Assembly: GCA_002280555.1 (NCBI GenBank)
Contig: NCEE01000010.1
Coordinates: forward strand, 1 to 64,000
Source of the DNA: Sphingomonas sp. 32-62-10
GTDB taxonomy: Bacteria; Pseudomonadota; Alphaproteobacteria; Sphingomonadales; Sphingomonadaceae
Length of the DNA stretch: 64,000 nucleotides
Direction: 5' to 3'
Made by a program: the position numbers and the translations under genes. The notes under the pieces are model-generated. The model had not been told where the DNA came from, did not search any database, and saw only the letters and a program-made list of their open reading frames with translations. Positions 61,985 through 64,000 of the stretch are shown one piece after another; within the stretch, counting starts at the first letter, position 1; every line of letters begins with the position of its first letter.

Positions 61985-62887
61985 ATGACGACGACGACCA
62001 TTGCCCATCCGATCCCGGCCGACTGGCGGGATTTCCTCGCGCTCACCAAGCCGCGGGTGATGCGCTCGGTCGTGTTCACGGGACTGTGCGGGATGCTGGT
62101 GGCCCCCGTCAGCCTGCCCCCGGTAATCGCCTTCACCGCGATCCTGGCGATTGCGATCGCGGCGGCAGCGGCAGGCACGCTCAACCAGTGGTATGAAGCC
62201 GATATCGATGCGCTGATGAAGCGCACTGCCAAGCGGCCACTGGCCGCCGGGCGTATGGACCGTGAAAGCGCGCTGCATTTCGGCATCGGGCTGGGCGTGT
62301 TCAGCGTGCTGCTGATGGGGCTGGTGGTGAACCTGATCGCCGCGGCGTTTCTGGCCGTGTCGATCCTGTTCTACGTCGTCATTTACACGATCGGCCTGAA
62401 GCGCTTTACCCCGCAGAACATCGTTATCGGTGGCGCAGCGGGGGCGTTCCCCCCCCTGATCGGCTGGGTTGCGGCGACCGGAGAAATTTCGCTGCTGCCG
62501 GTCCTGATGTTCGGCCTGATTTTCCTGTGGACACCCCCGCACAGCTGGGCGCTCGCGCTGCTGATCCGTGATGATTATGCCAAGGGCGGCGTGCCGATGA
62601 TGCCTGTCGTCGCAGGTGCGCGCACAACGCGCTGGCAGATGCTGTTCTATGCCGTGGCGATGGCGATTGTCGCGGTGATGCCCTGGCCGCTTGGCCTGGC
62701 GGGCGCATTCTACGGGAGTGTCGCGGCTGTGGCTTCGGCAGCATTCGTCGCGCTCAACATCTGGGTCGTGATGGTCGCCGCGCCAACGCCGGCGACGATG
62801 AAGCCCGAACGCGCACTGTTCGTCTATTCGATCGGTTATATCCTGGCGATGTTCGCCGCCCTTGTTGTTGATCGGTGGATCGCATGA
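61985..62887 (+). CDS. ctaB: Protohaem IX farnesyltransferase (haem O synthase)
   Basis: 300 residues with nine helices, UbiA superfamily. The prenyl-diphosphate motifs are NQWYEADIDALMKRTAKRPL (first Asp motif) and RDDYAKGGVPMM (second). LTKPRVMRSVVFTGLCG at the N-terminus is typical of haem O synthases. It turns haem b to haem o, the precursor of haem a needed by the oxidase encoded here. ATG 61985 follows GGAGGAAA. Confidence 0.95.
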   Translation: MTTTTIAHPIPADWRDFLALTKPRVMRSVVFTGLCGMLVAPVSLPPVIAFTAILAIAIAAAAAGTLNQWYEADIDALMKRTAKRPLAAGRMDRESALHFGIGLGVFSVLLMGLVVNLIAAAFLAVSILFYVVIYTIGLKRFTPQNIVIGGAAGAFPPLIGWVAATGEISLLPVLMFGLIFLWTPPHSWALALLIRDDYAKGGVPMMPVVAGARTTRWQMLFYAVAMAIVAVMPWPLGLAGAFYGSVAAVASAAFVALNIWVVMVAAPTPATMKPERALFVYSIGYILAMFAALVVDRWIA

Positions 62888-63018
62888 CGCCCGACGAAGA
62901 AAAGCTTATCCGCGCGCGGCAAAAGTCGCGCTCATTGGTGATGGCGCTGATCCTGGGCGGGCTGGCGGTGCTGTTTTTCGCGGTAACGATCGCCAAAATC
63001 CAGGCCGGTCACGCATGA
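62884..63018 (+). CDS. Small single-helix protein of the oxidase operon (CoxF-like)
   Basis: 44 residues: a charged N-terminus (MTPDEEKLIRARQKSRS) and one membrane helix (LVMALILGGLAVLFFAVTIA) with the end KIQAGHA. The ATG overlaps the ctaB stop (ATGA), and its own stop overlaps the ctaG ATG (ATGA), so it is a true coupled gene. Small membrane proteins at this place between ctaB and ctaG are known in alphaproteobacteria as CoxF-type proteins. Its exact role in oxidase assembly is not settled. Confidence 0.85.
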   Translation: MTPDEEKLIRARQKSRSLVMALILGGLAVLFFAVTIAKIQAGHA

Positions 63019-63548
63019 CCCCGAATTTGCGCATCGCAACGTTGGCGGCAATCGGGGTCGGCTGCATGACCGGCCTCGGCTATGCCAGCGTCCCGCTGTA
63101 CAAGCTGTTCTGCGAGGCCACCGGGCTGAACGGCACCACCCAGCGCGGCGGCACCGCGCCCGGTGCGGTGAACGCGCAGGTTCGCGTCGATTTCGACAGC
63201 AATGTGAACCCTAAACTCCCCTGGACCTTCAAACCCGAAAAGACATCCGAGACGGTCGCCATCGGCGCGCGTGACATGGCGTTCTTCACCGCCACCAACA
63301 ATTCGGACAAGCCGGTAACGGGGATGGCGACCTTCAACGTCACGCCCGCAATGGCAGGCAAATATTTCAGCAAGATCCAGTGTTTCTGTTTCAATCAGCA
63401 AACGCTGAAGCCGGGTGAGACGGTGCGCATGCCGGTGATCTTCTTCGTCGATCCGAAGATGCTTGCCGATCCCGATGCCAAGGATATCCGCACAATCACG
63501 CTCAGCTACACATTTTACCCTGTGGATTCCGCGAAGACCGCAGGCTAG
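63015..63548 (+). CDS. ctaG: Cytochrome c oxidase assembly protein CtaG/Cox11
   Basis: 177 residues. One N-terminal helix (ATLAAIGVGCMTGLGYASV) is followed by a periplasmic Ig-like domain with VPLYKLFCEATG and the copper-binding CFCF pair (KIQCFCFNQQTL). It delivers CuB to subunit I. It directly follows the 44-residue gene by an ATGA overlap. The end YPVDSAKTAG is normal for the family. Confidence 0.95.
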   Translation: MTPNLRIATLAAIGVGCMTGLGYASVPLYKLFCEATGLNGTTQRGGTAPGAVNAQVRVDFDSNVNPKLPWTFKPEKTSETVAIGARDMAFFTATNNSDKPVTGMATFNVTPAMAGKYFSKIQCFCFNQQTLKPGETVRMPVIFFVDPKMLADPDAKDIRTITLSYTFYPVDSAKTAG

Positions 63549-63582
63549 AGCGCACTCCAACAGCTTCTAACGGGAAACGACG

Positions 63583-64000
63583 ATGGCCGGCGCCAAGAAC
63601 CACGATTACCACATCCTACCGCCCAGCATCTGGCCCTTTATGGGGGCGATGTCGTCGCTCGCATTGGCGGCTGGTGGAATCATGTGGATGCACAAGGCGC
63701 CCAATGGCGGCCTGGTGTTCTATCTTGGCCTCGCAGGCGTCTTGGCGACCGCCTATCTTTGGTGGCGCGACGTGATCAAGGAAGCGCATTCGGGCGATCA
63801 TACCCCGGTGGTGCAGCTTCATCTGCGCTATGGCATGATCCTGTTCATCGCCTCCGAAGTGATGTTTTTCGTGGGCTGGTTCTGGGCATTCTTCGATTTC
63901 TCGCTGTTCCCGGCGCCGATCGAGGTGATGGAAGGCGAAGTGACGCGTCTGACCGAAACGGTGGTAAACCTTGCCGGCCAGTGGCCGCCCAAGGGCATCG
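63583..64000 (+). CDS. coxC: Cytochrome c oxidase subunit III, N-terminal part (runs off the window)
   Basis: The frame is open from ATG 63583 (CGGGAAACGACG upstream) to position 64000, about 139 residues. The start is MAGAKNHDYHILPPSIWPFM, then a helix, GLAGVLATAYLWWRDVIKEA, HSGDHTPVVQLHLRYGMILF and IASEVMFFVGWFWAFF, all standard subunit III segments. The remaining helices lie outside the window. Confidence 0.94.
   Translation, partial: MAGAKNHDYHILPPSIWPFMGAMSSLALAAGGIMWMHKAPNGGLVFYLGLAGVLATAYLWWRDVIKEAHSGDHTPVVQLHLRYGMILFIASEVMFFVGWFWAFFDFSLFPAPIEVMEGEVTRLTETVVNLAGQWPPKGI

Noticed and set aside
60518..62542. Minus-strand open frame of 674 codons
   Set aside because: Antisense to coxA and ctaB, rich in His, Arg, Asp and Gln as typical for GC-rich shadow frames; no recognisable domain.

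Overview
The window looks like chromosomal DNA of a sphingomonad (Alphaproteobacteria, Sphingomonadaceae, probably Sphingomonas). It is GC-rich, and the gene orders are ones I associate with this group: a TonB-receptor sugar locus, proA-nadD-rsfS-rlmH-envC-ctpA, rodZ-like/cpoB/tilS/ftsH, pyrE-pdxJ-acpS-lepB and coxB-coxA-ctaB-ctaG-coxC. I found no tRNA, rRNA, CRISPR array or insertion sequence.

Layout. 1-2.6 kb: a cut-off CHASE2-domain sensor and a penicillin-acylase-family hydrolase, both on the minus strand. 2.7-16.3 kb: an alpha-glucan (starch/maltodextrin) utilisation locus. A LacI regulator and an MFS sugar transporter face a TonB-dependent receptor. Behind the receptor lie an exported alpha-amylase, a GH13 alpha-glucosidase, a GH97 alpha-glucosidase, an esterase-like hydrolase and a second MFS transporter, with overlapping or near-abutting ends. 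16.3-17.2 kb: a formylglycine-generating-enzyme-like lipoprotein that keeps the catalytic cysteine pair. 17.3-24.9 kb: a 2045-residue autotransporter, an orphan tail of a different autotransporter barrel just beyond its stop, and an AraC regulator upstream. 24.9-25.5 kb: a non-coding stretch with two strong inverted repeats. 25.5-29.3 kb: an isonitrile-hydratase-like DJ-1 protein, a DedA protein and poorly characterised membrane or exported proteins.

29.4-49.9 kb: housekeeping on the minus strand. Genes include coq7, dsbB, ctpA, an EnvC-like activator, rlmH, rsfS, nadD, a ParE/RHH toxin-antitoxin pair placed between nadD and proA, two Rap1a/Tai-like secreted paralogues, ftsH, tilS, cpoB, a RodZ-like protein, ptsP, a TonB-like protein, a nitronate-monooxygenase-like enzyme and lysC, with ubiG divergent. 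50-56 kb: phoD, a GT-C-type glycosyltransferase, a DUF2141 protein coupled to a membrane protein, and a GT4 glycosyltransferase. 56-59 kb: pyrE-pdxJ-(small membrane protein)-acpS-lepB. 59.2-64 kb: the aa3-type cytochrome c oxidase operon, cut off inside coxC.

The most notable points are these. (1) coxA is broken as given: it has a frameshift, and the TM2 segment carrying a haem a histidine ligand is missing. (2) The small membrane gene between pdxJ and acpS appears split by a one-base shift. (3) A second autotransporter-barrel tail sits as a relic. (4) A toxin-antitoxin pair sits inside the proA-nadD operon, with a palindromic operator that touches the end of proA. I did not find a clearly new multi-gene defence or signalling system.
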